Shown one piece after another: positions 1 to 10,752 of a stretch of 64,000 nt of DNA (positions are counted from its first letter, which is position 1; each line of letters starts with the position of its first letter). Where the stretch lies: contig NC_064434.1 in assembly GCF_023343835.1 (NCBI RefSeq), forward strand, positions 17,341,505 to 17,405,504. The letters are read 5' to 3'. Made by a program: the position numbers and the translations under genes. This DNA is from Lagopus muta. Its lineage: Eukaryota > Chordata > Aves > Galliformes > Phasianidae. The notes beneath the pieces were generated by a model that was not told the origin of the DNA, ran no database searches, and was given only the letters and a program-made list of their open reading frames with translations.

Positions 1-39
1 CTAAATGCTCTTTAAACAGGCTCGGGGCTGTGCCCACTG

Positions 40-240
40 CCCCCAGGGGCCTGTTCCATGTACATCATCGTCTCTGGTGATGAACCCTTTCCTAACACCC
101 AGCTTGACCTTCCCGTGGTATCAGCTGGCTTTTCTCCCCACAACAGCAAACAGCATCTCTGTGGTCTTCCCATGTCACCTGACTTTGCTTCCTGTGGGCA
201 TACACATTCTTTTCCTACCTAACCTCCAGAACAAGATTCC
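40..240 (-). repeat. possible diverged CR1 3' region
   Basis: The stretch reads like the minus strand of the CR1 3' region: a 'cctgttcca' word is followed by 'cctaacacccagcttgacc', which resembles the 'taacatccaacctgaacc' word of the clear copies at 20.7 and 29.8 kb. Similarity fades to the right. It may be a very old copy or chance; a RepeatMasker run would decide. Confidence 0.35.
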
Positions 241-334
241 TCCTCAGCCAAGCCAGCCTTTTGGACCACCTGCACAAGTTCTGATTTTTTGAAATTGCCT
301 GCTATTATGCTTTTAACAGGTATTACTTAAAAAA

Positions 335-720
335 TGACCATCACTCCTGAATCCCAATGCCTTTAAAAGCAGTTTCCCTGGGGACCTTGCTAACTAGTTC
401 CCTGAGCAGTCTGAAGTCTGCTTTCCGCAAATGCAGGGTTGTAGTTGTGCTGACAGTCTTCCACTCATCACCATAGATTTTAGGCTGGACTATTTCATGG
501 TCAAGATGGCCATGAAATAAAGCCATCGGTCACCACTTCATCCACAATACATTCTGTGCTTACAAGCAACAAATCTAGGAGTACGCCCTTCCTAGTTGGC
601 TGTCTTTTTACCTGTATCAGGAAATTTTAGGAATCTCCTGGACCTGGTTGTCTGAGCTGTGTGATATTCCCAGTTAATGTCTGGCAAGTCACCTAAAAGG
701 ACAGGACATCTGATCTAGAG
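335..720 (-). repeat. old CR1 LINE fragment, ORF2 linker between endonuclease and RT
   Basis: Read on the minus strand, the broken frame gives pieces typical of chicken CR1 ORF2 just after the endonuclease: a 'LLDLLL' word, then 'HLDHEIVQ' (modern CR1 has a similar GHSDHE word), then 'LRKADFRLLRELVSKVP'. The last part is open on the minus strand at 341-526. Stops and frameshifts separate the pieces, so it is dead. It is more diverged than the CR1 tails elsewhere in this window, which suggests an older subfamily. Confidence 0.6.
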
Positions 721-3700
721 TTATCTCTTAGCACAGTTCTGCAACATCTGCTTGAGAAAGGTCTGTCTCACACAAACTGCAGTCCGCTCTTGACTTGCAT
801 GTTGATTCATGAGAAAGTGCCTGCTGTGCACCTAAAATGAAGTTGAGAGCTTGCATTATGGGACTTGAGGTATGATCCCACTCGCAACAGTTCCTGTTGG
901 CAAATTTAGACAGGTTCACTACTAAGGAAAAGTCCCACACTGAGGTAGGTGTGTGACTCACAGGAGTGTGGGTCAGAGCACTGGTTCAATGCTCAGATTC
1001 CATGAGTAATCCTAACAACAGACAATTTTAACTTGTAATATCACATTCAGTAACACTATATCATCTATTATGTAAATTCTGGTAGTGGAGCGATGAGCTC
1101 CTGTTGTAAACAAAACATTACCAAGAATCCCCCCACTCTGATCATCCAAAGCATCTGCAGAAGACAGCCTATCATATTTTCTAACATTAGTAAGCTTTCT
1201 TACTAAACTTATAATAGTCAGAAAATCAGATTGCTCAGCTACTATTTTTCCTTGCACTCTTTATTCCTTGCGTGAATTCACAGAATGGGAAAAACTGCCC
1301 AACTCATACTCACGTTCAGGATTAGTATTTGTAGAGATACGAAATTCTCTAAACAGCAGTGACAAGGATCTGACTGAAGAGTAGAAAAAGAAAGATAGCA
1401 AGTGATAGTCTCAGCATTCAGATTATACTGAGAAATCCTTTACAAGAGTAGATAGTGTGCAGGTGGATCAAAACTGGACTATTCAAAGTGCTAATGAAGA
1501 AATAAAGGAGCAGTGTGACTTTCTACATCTTCATGTTTCCACCATGTTAGTGCTACTAAACAGACCAGGATGCTACACATGAGAAATGAGAGAACAAGAG
1601 GCAAAGAGTTGTTTCCTTTCTGTCACCTACTAATTAATGTGGTTTCCATGTCATGCAGACTCAGAATGGGCAGGGAGAAGAAGTGGAAAGAATGAATTAG
1701 GTGTATTACGAAAGGATTCAAAAAGCAAGAGGACAGGGTTTTACTATGCTATGCAAAAAATGACTGAATATATTAAACAAGAAGCAGAGATAGGAGGCAA
1801 GATTGCTCAAGGTCATAGCAAACTCTAAAATCAGAAACAAAACTGAATATAGTTCACTTTACTGAAAGAGGCTTGTGTAACCATGCCAAATTTTCAATGC
1901 TCATTGGTAGCCTGTTTCTGTAGGGATCCCTGGAGTTGTGATGCTGGGAGATTACTGCTTCTCAGCTGCATTGACATAGTTTTACATGAAAGCATGGGCA
2001 GGTTCTTTTTCTGCAAGCTCTCAGTTCAGAAACGTAATAAAAACAATACCTCAATTTCTTTTTTATTTTTTAATGAAGGTAATGATATGGCATATAACTT
2101 ACTCTTGTAAAGTGTACTAGATGAATTGATTACTCAATCACCTACCTACCTAAGAGCTTAGTTTAAAATAGAAGATGCTTCCTTGATTCAGATCACATCA
2201 AATTTGCTTTAAAAGCTTCTGTAGTGAAATATTTTTTTTGAGTTTAAGTATGTAAGTATGTTTCAAGCTAAAATATTTATCAAATAACATTAAAATGTTT
2301 AATTAATATATACAATTTATTCATTAAGGTGGGACAAGCTAACTGTCATTTACAGTAAGTTTCAGTAAAAATGTCATACAGACACACTCCTACTTAGTGG
2401 TGTGTGTATTTTTGTATACATGTATTTGTTCTTTTTTTTTCCTACAGACTCTGTTATAAATACAGAAGTGGCTGCCAAGAAAATATGCTAATAAATGAAT
2501 TAATCAAACAAATTTTGGTTGACTTATCTAGCAATAGGCAGCACTGTTAAAATGCCAGCTGCCACATGAGGAAAGAGGTCCAGCTGTCCTACTGCCACAA
2601 TGCAGCAGAGCTAAAGGTAGAACTAGCTGATTATACCAAATGGGAGAAAAAGCAGTGAAGGCAATTTGTATGGTTCTAAGAGGACTTCAGAGTTATTTAT
2701 TTTTGTTTGAATCTCAACTCCGGTTGTTAGCCATGACAGCAGAATGACAGCAGAAGAGCTACTGTTCAGTCCTTGACTGCAAACTGGATGCATGAATCTA
2801 TCTGTTCAACCAAACAGATGAGTGACATAGAAGGTCTTTTCTTTCCCTGTCATTTACTGCTGGCTGCTCTTTCATTATGTCCTGCCCAAAGAAGACTACA
2901 AATTTCATGAATGTGTAAACTTGTAAGGAATAAGAAATACATCTGGTATAAAAATATATCATTAAAAAAAAAAAAAAAAAAAGGCTATCCAAGAGCAATA
3001 AAATAAAAATATCACAAACAAGAGGTAGCAAAAAAACCTGGAAGTCTCAGTGGAAATCTTTCAGAAATAATTCATGGAAATAATCTTGATCTTAGAAAAT
3101 CAGAAGTAAACATTCTGTAAGTAAGAATAAAATAAAGTCTCATAGTCTCATGTATTTTTGTATTTTTGTTGGAAGAAGAAAGAAAAATGCTGTAAGTGTA
3201 TTTTGATACTCTGACTAAATTGTTTTCATATTCCTACAACATCTGTCAAATGATGCATCAGATCTTCTCACAGTACATGACGCTGCTTGACATGAAGACA
3301 TGAGACAGCAGGTTGTGGCTGAGCACTGTGTGGTACATGGCTCTGGGCAGCTGCAGGCAGCTCTGCTTCTCTAGAAGCCTCAATGAGGGGGACATACACA
3401 GCTGCAAGTTCTTTTCTGACACCATATTCCCTCTGTGCAGTGAGCCGTCACATTTCAAGGCAAGCTGGCCAGCACAAAAGGTCATGGAGCTGGAGAGAGG
3501 ATGGGACATCTCTTCCCTGCTGACATACAGGGGATTTATCAAAGCAGTTGAGTCCAATGTATTGTGCCGTCAAGGGATGCAACTGATGCTCAGTGTGCTA
3601 GCTTTCTAATTGGACAAGGCGGTTCTCATTATTTCAGAGGCTATCTCTGTATACAGTTCAGATGGAATGTGGGCCCTTGATTTAATAGAAGGATGTGCTG

Positions 3701-3745
3701 AGAGAACCAGTTTAATGATCTTCAGCTCTTATAAGTATCAAATAA
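721..3745. other. intergenic, no gene recognised
   Basis: No splice-framed conserved protein or RNA gene was recognised. The sequence is AT-rich, with a 19-A run at 2964-2982. A more GC-rich patch at 3258-3612 is open on both strands for about 98 codons but resembles no family I know. The nearest gene expected to the left from mammalian synteny is RPS7, and no trace of it is seen here. Confidence 0.6.
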
Positions 3746-3746
3746 C

Positions 3747-4290
3747 AGGGCTGCTCTGAAAGTAATGCCTCGTATTTTATTATGAGGCAGAAGCAGATGT
3801 TGGTGGTATGATAGTAAAGGTTGAACCTGCCTGACAACATTCTGCCCATTTTGTTGCCGTGCAACAGATGGCAGTAGAGGGGCAGTCTGACCAAATGGTA
3901 CCTGATGTGGAAGTGTGTATGAAGCAAAAGTGTGGAATTCCTCCATTCCTCCACGTAGTAAAAGTTGTAACCACTGACACTTGCTGATGCTTGCTGAACA
4001 TTTATGGAAATCAAATGGTGCATATGAGCACAGTGAGGCAGAGGGTGGTGCATTTCAGCAATGATGATAGTGATCTGAAAAACAGGCCACATTCTGGGCA
4101 GCCACGCAGATTTTTACAAGCGTAGCATGCAGGTTTTGTTCATTGCTGGTGAAAATGCATACTGGTGATGACTATGTTGAAAATAAGTGTTTTGTAGATG
4201 AGAATTTATCAAATAGAGTTATTGTTCTCTTTGTATCTGTTGTAGTTTTCATGGAAGTAAGTAGGAGGCATTATTTTTGGAGTGACCTAT
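3747..4290 (+). mobile_element. mariner (Galluhop-like), internally deleted copy
   Basis: The left end reads 'gctgctctgaaagtaatgcc' and the right end 'ggcattatttttggagtgacc'; these are imperfect inverted copies of one another and match the ends of the copies at 11923 and 28573. The plus strand holds a decayed mariner transposase N-terminus including a 'STVRQRVVHFS' helix-turn-helix word. At about 544 bp it is under half the length of a full mariner, and the catalytic DD34D part is missing. It was probably mobilised in trans before it decayed. Confidence 0.85.
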
Positions 4291-4499
4291 ATATATAGAA
4301 GTTGGCATAATCTTTTAGTAATCCTTTTCAAGATAAGAAGGGTAAATGGGGATTTTGCAACAAGTTTGAGGGTATGTTCATTCCTGGGTGGTCCTCTATT
4401 AAGTTTAATGGCTTGTTAAATATGAAGAGTCTGCTGGAGCTCCTCACAGAACCAAGATCACCATTTAGGTAGGCAAGGAAGCACCAATGAGCTTTTATT

Positions 4500-4530
4500 G
4501 TTTTTGTTTGTTTGTCTGTTTGTTTGTTTT
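4500..4530. repeat. (GTTT)n microsatellite
   Basis: Imperfect tandem repeat of the tetranucleotide GTTT, with one GTCT unit, ending in TTTTC. Simple slippage repeat of no known function. Confidence 0.8.
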
Positions 4531-4727
4531 CTAGCTGGGGCTCTGAACCTTCACACAACTGCATGGAGTTTTACTTACAAGCAGAGCATGCTACCAAGCT
4601 CTTACTTTTGGAGGAAGGGCCCAATGCAATGATTTAATCAAGCAGAAAGATGGTGTGATTCTCTCAAGCTGCATAGGCAAAAATATCTCCAGTGCTGCAA
4701 ACACCACTTTCCAAGCAGACACTTGTG

Positions 4728-5085
4728 TCACCACAGAATCACAGACCACACACCACAGAATCAGCAGAGGTTGGCAGGGCCCTCTGGGACAATCGGACCT
4801 AACCCCCGCTCCAGGAGGGACACACAGCAGGGTGCCCAGCATCAGCTTCTGAAGATCTGCAAGGAGACCCCGCAGCCTCTTGGCAGACCGTGCTGCTGCT
4901 CTGCCATCTGCACAACACAGAAGTGCTCCCGGTATTCAGAGGGGACCTCCTGTGCTCCAATCTGCATCCACTGCCTCTTGTCCTGACTCTGGGCACCTGT
5001 GAAACGAGTCTAGCTCTGTCCCCTTTGCACCCTCCCTCAGATATTTATGGATATTGTGAGATCCCCTTTCGCTTTCTGCACAGTC
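4728..5085 (-). repeat. CR1 LINE 3' fragment, antisense
   Basis: It starts with 'cacagaatcacag', the reverse of the CR1 3' tail, and continues with the antisense CR1 3' UTR word 'ggttggcagggccctctggg'. Further right, 'gatattgtgagatcccctt' matches the antisense CR1 region before the tail. Diverged and 5'-truncated. It ends just upstream of the RNASEH1 CpG island. Confidence 0.75.
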
Positions 5086-5338
5086 TCCCCCCCGCAATAT
5101 TCCACGCCCCACTTCCCAATCATTTTGACCCCACTCGCGGTCCGTAGCGAGGCGCTCCCTCTCTCTCTCCCTTCTCGCATGCGCAGAATGGGGGCGCGGG
5201 TGCAACCGCTACGGCGCATGTGCTGCCGGCTGTGACGCCTGCGCAGTGCCCAACGGCGGCGGGTGTGCAGCCCGCCCGGGGCAGGGGCCGCGGGGCCGCG
5301 GGGCGGGGAGGGGGCGCGGATGGCGGTGGGGCTGCGCT

Positions 5339-5448
5339 ATGTTGCGGTGGCTCGTCGCGCTCCTCAGCCACTCCTGTTTTGTCTCCAAGGGCGGCAGTAT
5401 GTTCTACGCGGTGCGCAAGGGCCGGCAGACGGGTGTCTACCGCACCTG
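5339..5448 (+). CDS. RNASEH1: RNASEH1 exon 1: leader and start of hybrid-binding domain
   Basis: Encodes residues 1-36 and two bases of Trp37. The first ATG (5339) has G at -3 and T at +4. The second ATG (5399, Met21) has A at -3 and begins the conserved 'MFYAVRKG' block. Leaky scanning between them would give mitochondrial and nuclear forms. Donor is ACCTG|gtaagg. Confidence 0.95.
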
Positions 5449-8400
5449 GTAAGGCTCGAGCGCTGTTTCGCTGCCGGAGATGCTCCGGGAAGCGCACCGG
5501 GCCGGCCTCACTCCCCGCCCGCTGTGTTGCAGGGCGGAATGCCAGCAGCAGGTGAACAGGTTCCCTTCCGCCAGCTTCAAGAAGTTCGCCACCGAGAAGG
5601 AAGCTTGGGCCTTCGTGGGCGCCGGACCTCCGGGTGGGCAGCAGTCCGTGCCCGCAGGTAGCGTGTCCTCGGGGTGGGGAGGCAGAGAAGGAGGCTCGCA
5701 GGGCCACGTGCGAGGTGCCGCTTCCCCTCGGCTGCTGGTGCAGGAATCCCAACACCACCAGGGGTCTATGCACGAAAGAAGCATTTCCATAAGCGTGTGG
5801 ATTTGCTTGTGCCTTGTCTGTATTTAAGGGCTGTTGTGTGTGTTTGTGCTTTGAGCTAAGGTAACTGGTGTACTTGGCTTTTTTTTTTTCCCCCCGTAAT
5901 TATTTTTCAGGGTTAGCTTAATGGATAAGCGTTACTAATCAATGAAAGCAAAACTATTGTCTTTATCACAGAACGACTGAGGTTGGAAGAGATCTCTGAG
6001 ATCACTTAGTCCAACTGTCCACTCATCCCCACTGCACTCAGTGCACCACGTGCTCAGGTGTCACAGAGCATCATAGAAATCCCCAGTTGGAAGGGACCCG
6101 AAAGGACCATCATCAAGTCCAATGGCTGTTTCTCTTACCTTCAAAAGCTTTCACCATCTACACGTTTCTTCTAGGATTTATTTTGAATAAAACTTGACCT
6201 TTTGTGTGTAGGTGAACTTTCTTATTTTGTGTTTTTAGAAGAGACACACGGTGCTTCAACTGTAATGCAGGAAAATGCTAGCCAGAGAGAGGAGCTGGAG
6301 GCAGATGTCTTGTGCTGCAATGCATGCAAAAGGCCATATGAACAGTCTACAAATGAAGAACATACTGTAAAGCGTGCAAAACACGATGAAGGGCAGTCGA
6401 CGCCAATAGTTGGTGAAGATAAGTTTTCATATATGGGTAAGTTCTTTAGTTATTCCATTAATTCTTTTGAGTTCTTTCTCTTCGTATAAAACAGTGTAAT
6501 TATTAGAAAGTTTTTAGGGAGGTTTATGTATGACAACACCAGGCCAAGTGCAACCTATCTTTTTAAAATTGAAATCTGAGCCATGATGTGTGTTTTTCAT
6601 ATTATCTTTCTGTGCGACATTAATTGACTGTAACTGCTATCAAGATATGGCTTGATTTGTTCACTGTATTTGTGGTTTTACATGTATCTAGATTACAAAC
6701 TTGATTTAAGTGCAGATGTAGCTGGCAAGTTTTAACACTGACTGAGGAGGGCAAGACTTATAGTGAGATTATGAAACTTAGCACACAGATACTTTGTGAG
6801 CCTTACTGGTTTGGAAGCAGTGGGAGGGTGGTATTGCAGTGGGGCTTCTGGTATTATGCATTACTAATTAAATCAGTGATATCTCTAGATGATGGTGTTT
6901 TGAAGGACTGCCCAGGGAAGGAAGTTCAGACATTAATCTATTAGCAGGTGTTTCATTCTGTTTGAAGAGCCTATGTTTGTGAAGGAATCCTTGAATTTCT
7001 GCTTTTGCTAATTCTTTTGTAGGTGAATTTGCAGTTGTTTATACAGATGGTTGTTGCTCAGGTAATGGACGTAACAGGGCACGCGCTGGAATAGGTGTTT
7101 ACTGGGGACCAGGCCACCCCTTGTAAGTAATTCACTGGGTTCTTTTCTTAGATAGATATGCTGATGTTTGTTTTGGGTGTGCTTCACTATGCCGGCCTCT
7201 TTTTGAATGTGAAGCCATGCTGTTGAAACTCATGTTAATGGCAGTGCTATTAGAGTAATGACTTACTGAGGAAAAATAGAAATAAAATTTTCTAGAAGGT
7301 AAGGATGTGGGAAAGAAACGATGGGAAATAATAATTGTAAGTTGCTGAAGCGGATTCAAGGAGTGCAGGAAGTTAAAATAGTTGTATGTGTGTACAAAAG
7401 GCAGCAAAAGTAGCTGCATGTTAATGGCGAGTCCAGATATGCAGGGTGCTGTGAGGGTGGAAGTTAGACCTTGAGTCTCCGTTCATCCTTCTTTATAAAA
7501 AGAAGGTGATCTCTGTTTTATTTGTGATTCTAAATCATAATGTATTGTGTAGTGATAATTTTGAGTAACTACTGTTTGTTCTTTGGATATAGAAATATCA
7601 GTGAAAGACTTCCTGGACGGCAAACGAATCAAAGAGCTGAAATACACGTAAGTAGAAAATGTCCTAAAATGCTTCCACATGTAGAAAGCATTATTATACT
7701 CGAGTATTTCAGCTCTGGACTTCAGAAGCCAAGTATGGAGCTGTGAGAAAAGTACACAAAATACCAGTTGTGACTTCAGACAAATTGTTTTCTTTAGGTT
7801 TTATTGTTCTTTGTTGCTCTCAAATAGGCAATATCTCGAGAATTCCCAGATGTCATGAGGCCAACCACAGATATTTAAAATTGCCTTGCATTAGGAAAGC
7901 CCCATTCTCAAAACTTTGTATTTTTAATGTCTATGTCCTAGACTTCAGGGAAAGGTCAAGAGGATGATTGCCTTCTTTCTGTGATAGGGTCAGAATATCA
8001 TCTTTCTTTGATTATACATAATAAATAATTCCAGGAGTAACTTTTGTTACTTTAGAAATAAGTCTTAACAGCAGATTTAGTTTTCCTTCTCATCTAATCT
8101 CAATTCTGGTACTGCAGCTTCCCTGCACTGTGTCTTTGGAGGTAAAATTAGGTGACAAGCCGACCTGCTTAAAAAATAACAAGAAATCCCTTTCAGTGAG
8201 AGCCAAGCAGAAGCGATGGTGGTATGTCAGAAGTCAGACTTGCTGCTGGAGAGCTTTTCAGCACGAATTTGAGACTATGCCACTTGTCTCTAATTATTCT
8301 GTTTCGTGGCACCACTAAAGAATGATTGGAAACAGTTCCAAACATTTGGAGCTGATATGAATCTTTGCTCTCCAAAGTTATGGAGAAGATGGCTGGAAGC

Positions 8401-10752
8401 TGATGTGCTGTTAAGAGCCTTGGAGAGCTGAGCAACTGGGCAGAGAGCTGCTCCTGCTGGAGAACTGAACAGCAGATTTTACTTTATTTAACATGTGGGA
8501 AACTTAAGTTGCTCTCTGTCTTTATGATTCATCTCTGTTCTAAAACATCTTTGTACTTACTGATGGAGAGACTACAGTAATATTCTTTGTAGTTCTTCTG
8601 TATTAGCATCAGGTACTTTGCTGGTATTTTAGTTACACGTTCAAAATACTGTACTGAACTGTGATTCTATTGAAATGTTCTTAAGGCAGCCTGCAAAGCA
8701 ATTGAGCAAGCAAAGAGTCAAAATATCAAGAAACTAATTATCTACACTGACAGCAAGTTCACTATTAATGGTGAGTTGATTATTTTAGAGTTCCTGATTA
8801 CATAAAGCACATAGAACATACTGGGGTTTGTGGAGACTTCTTATATAAAGAAGAGAACGTATAACAAAATTCAATTCTCAAGACTGCTTGGTGAAGAACT
8901 TGCAGAATACTGTAAGGATTACCTTCTGTCTGCATGTGATACAGTTAGAGACCATTGCCTGGAACAGTGAAGAATGACAGAAGTAAATGATTTTTGTCTT
9001 AATGTACCCAGTATGGCACATACAGTCTAGAAAAAAATGTTGTTTGTGGGCCTTCTGTTAAGGAAGTCTTCAAGAGAGTACTCAGAAGTTGGTGTAGTGA
9101 CTTTGCAGTTTCATTTTGGTTTGTTTTGACTTCTTGGGTTGGAGAAACTATCTGTACACAAATGTGAGCTATATTTGAGGTTTCCCTCCTTTCCACATAT
9201 GGATGGCCAGAATGTTAGATTTTGTTCTCTAGAAATCTGCTTATGTGTTCCTTCTCTGAAGTGTTCTGTTTAGCCAACAAAAATCTTAAAATATGTGGTC
9301 ATCTGTTTCTCCTCTGTGTGTTTACGTCTTCAGACAAAACAAATTTGTTCTAGTTTATTGTACAATCAAGCAAATCTTTAGCTTCAGTTTGTTGAAGTTC
9401 ATGTCATAATTATGCGTGGAATGTGTATATAAAGCTGTAATCTTTAAATACCTGTTCAGGAAAACACTGTTGGTATTTCAAGTAATAATGAGAAAATATA
9501 ATCCTGAAGACCAAATATTCTTATTTTTTATGATGTTTTTGCCTGAGACTTTGTATGGAATGTGTTGAAAGACTAGTGAAACAGTTGTTCTTTCATAACA
9601 CGTTTTATGATAATACTCCCTTTGCATAGGTATTACGAGCTGGGTTGAAAACTGGAAAACGAATGGCTGGAGAACAAGTTCAGGAGGAAGCGTGATAAAT
9701 AAAGAAGATTTTCAAAAACTTGATAGTCTATCAAAAGGCATAGAAATTCAGTGGGTGAGCACCTCATTTCTTCTTCCTTACGACATCCTAAATACTCTTG
9801 TAAATTCTTACTAACTAGGACCATAGCAATGAATTGTATAGGATATTAAGCTATACATCTATAAATACAGTGAATCTGCTTGTTTTATTTAAAGCAAGTG
9901 AAATTATCACTTCAGTGTAAGCTAGTCTCTTGTAACCACTATTTGTTTGTTAAAATGCATGTTTGTTTTTTATTGTTACTACTTAGAAACTGCCTAATAA
10001 TTATTTCAATTTCTGAAAATGTAAGCTTGGAACATAATAGTGTCTTCTTGAGTTGTAACTGCTAGAGTTGCTTATCAAAGCTTTTAAGATACTGGCTCTT
10101 CTGTGTAACTTAATCGTACGTCTGCCTTTAAACCAGGAAAACTAGGATTGTAACCCCAAATCAACTTAACTCTGGTTTTCTGTACCTTAGTATTTTTTTC
10201 CAAGAAAACTGAGCACATAAGGGTCTTTAATGTAAAAAATTGAAAAAAATACAGATACTTAAGTGAGGTGTTACACAGCTATTGGTTTTAATGGTGTAGC
10301 TTTCTGGGAAAAGTTGACTGAATGTCAGAGAGGTTTTCTCTTTCATCTGAAGGTAGGACTTCTGAGTTAGTAACTAAGTGTTAGTGCTGTTTTCTGCCTT
10401 TTTTTTTAAAGGCTAGGTTAGGTGCTCCTTAGACAGCTCACCACTTCTTATAAAGATGGTTTTTGCAATCTGGCAATCCAGTTCTTGATCTTTAATGAGA
10501 GTTTACAATCATTACTGGGAAGAACATGTAAGGACTTAATGTGAGTTCCACTAAGAAGCTGCTACTATGCTATGAATAGAAGGGCATTATGTGCTCAAGT
10601 TTCATGTATGTGCTCTTTTTTTGGATTTCTTTCATGTCTAACACTCCTTACTTTTGTCCTAACAGATGCATATTCCTGGTCATGCTGGTTTCCAAGGAAA
10701 TGAGGAAGCTGACAGACTAGCAAGAGAAGGCGCTAGTAAACAAAAGTTGTGA
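5339..10752 (+). CDS. RNASEH1: ribonuclease H1, 8 coding exons, 294 aa
   Basis: Endonuclease that cuts the RNA strand of RNA:DNA hybrids, acting on R-loops in the nucleus and on primers and hybrids in mitochondria. Coding exons: 5339-5448, 5533-5657, 6239-6436, 7023-7122, 7593-7647, 8686-8770, 9630-9754, 10666-10752; all have GT-AG borders and phases close exactly. Residues 1-20 form a short mitochondrial leader and Met21 is the second, nuclear start. Residues 21-66 are the hybrid-binding domain, with Tyr23, Trp37, Phe52, Lys53 and Lys54 in place of human Tyr29, Trp43, Phe58, Lys59 and Lys60. A variable linker runs to about 140, then the RNase H fold with catalytic Asp153, Glu194, Asp218 and Asp282 plus His272, each offset by exactly 8 from human. 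No key residue is missing. Length fits the vertebrate family (human 286 aa). ADI1 follows in tandem 2.7 kb downstream. Confidence 0.98.
5533..5657 (+). CDS. RNASEH1: RNASEH1 exon 2: hybrid-binding domain
   Basis: Completes Trp37 and encodes 38-78, including the '[14 protein letters not shown]' block that binds the hybrid. Acceptor ttgcag|GG, donor CCGCAG|gtagcg. The intron before it is only 84 nt. The next donor-like site inside the exon (ttc|gtgggc) would break the phase to exon 3. Confidence 0.93.
5964..6126 (-). repeat. two CR1 3' termini in tandem, antisense
   Basis: Two antisense CR1 ends follow each other in RNASEH1 intron 2. The first begins 'atcacagaacgactgaggtt' at 5964 and runs to about 6058. 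The second begins 'tcacagagcatcatagaa' at 6060 and continues with 'gttggaagggacc'. Each is under 100 bp, so these are extreme 5' truncations, perhaps one nested beside the other. Confidence 0.7.
6239..6436 (+). CDS. RNASEH1: RNASEH1 exon 3: linker
   Basis: Encodes 80-144 plus parts of 79 and 145: a low-conservation, acidic and basic linker ('KRAKHDE') ending in the conserved 'FSYMG' entry to the catalytic domain. Acceptor tttttag|AA, donor ATGG|gtaagt. It contains four cysteines near 104-109 that I cannot assign a role. Confidence 0.93.
7023..7122 (+). CDS. RNASEH1: RNASEH1 exon 4: first catalytic Asp
   Basis: Encodes 146-177. '[12 protein letters not shown]' carries catalytic Asp153, followed by '[12 protein letters not shown]'. 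Acceptor ttgtag|GT, donor CCCTT|gtaagt. Confidence 0.97.
7593..7647 (+). CDS. RNASEH1: RNASEH1 exon 5: catalytic Glu
   Basis: A 55-nt exon for 179-196, '[14 protein letters not shown]', with metal-binding Glu194. Acceptor atatag|AA, donor ACAC|gtaagt. Confidence 0.97.
8686..8770 (+). CDS. RNASEH1: RNASEH1 exon 6: second catalytic Asp
   Basis: Encodes 197-224. '[12 protein letters not shown]' carries catalytic Asp218. Acceptor cttaag|GC is weak (purine-rich next to AG), donor AATG|gtgagt is strong. Confidence 0.96.
9630..9754 (+). CDS. RNASEH1: RNASEH1 exon 7: basic protrusion
   Basis: Encodes 225-266 with the Trp-rich substrate-handling loop ('[11 protein letters not shown]'), equivalent to the basic protrusion of vertebrate RNase H1. 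Acceptor gcatag|GT, donor CAGTGG|gtgagc. Confidence 0.96.
10666..10752 (+). CDS. RNASEH1: RNASEH1 exon 8: last catalytic residues and stop
   Basis: Encodes 267-294: '[18 protein letters not shown]' with His272 and catalytic Asp282, then TGA at 10750-10752. Acceptor aacag|AT. Confidence 0.97.
   Translation: MHIPGHAGFQGNEEADRLAREGASKQKL

Larger units (their letters stand above)
5110..5680 (+). promoter_or_regulatory. RNASEH1: RNASEH1 CpG-island promoter with NRF1-like sites
   Basis: A sharp rise in G+C and CpG begins near 5130 and ends in intron 2. Three NRF1-like words lie within about 75 bp: 'cgcatgcgca' at 5176-5185 (near-perfect), 'gcgcatgtgc' at 5214-5223 and 'cctgcgcagt' at 5238-5247. 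There is no TATA box at a sensible distance, as expected for a dispersed housekeeping start. NRF1 drives many nuclear genes for mitochondrial proteins, which fits the mitochondrial role of RNase H1. The exact start site is unknown. Confidence 0.8.
5320..6281 (+). other. overlapping upstream ORF in RNASEH1 mRNA
   Basis: An ATG at 5320 lies 19 nt before the RNASEH1 start in a different frame. Exon 1 from there is exactly 43 codons, exon 2 adds 41 codons and 2 nt, and exon 3 adds 15 more before TAG at 6279-6281, giving 98 codons in total. Its context is weak at -3 (C) but has G at +4. Mammalian RNASEH1 also has an upstream ORF known to influence the balance of the two protein forms. Whether the bird frame makes a stable protein is unknown; the GC-rich exons 1-2 make open frames likely by chance. 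Confidence 0.5.
6437..10665 (+). other. RNASEH1 introns 3-7
   Basis: Between exons 4-8 (7023-10752) the introns are 586, 470, 1038, 859 and 911 nt. I see no recognisable repeat copy, small RNA gene or open conserved frame in them. They are AT-rich with normal splice signals and polypyrimidine tracts. Confidence 0.6.

Noticed and set aside
3712-4092. 126-codon minus-strand frame
   Set aside because: It is the antisense shadow of the mariner copy, whose transposase remnant reads on the plus strand.
5246-5452. Longer RNASEH1 N-terminus starting upstream of 5339
   Set aside because: The frame is open upstream but has no ATG before 5339, only a GTG, and the extra residues are CpG-island translation without family similarity.
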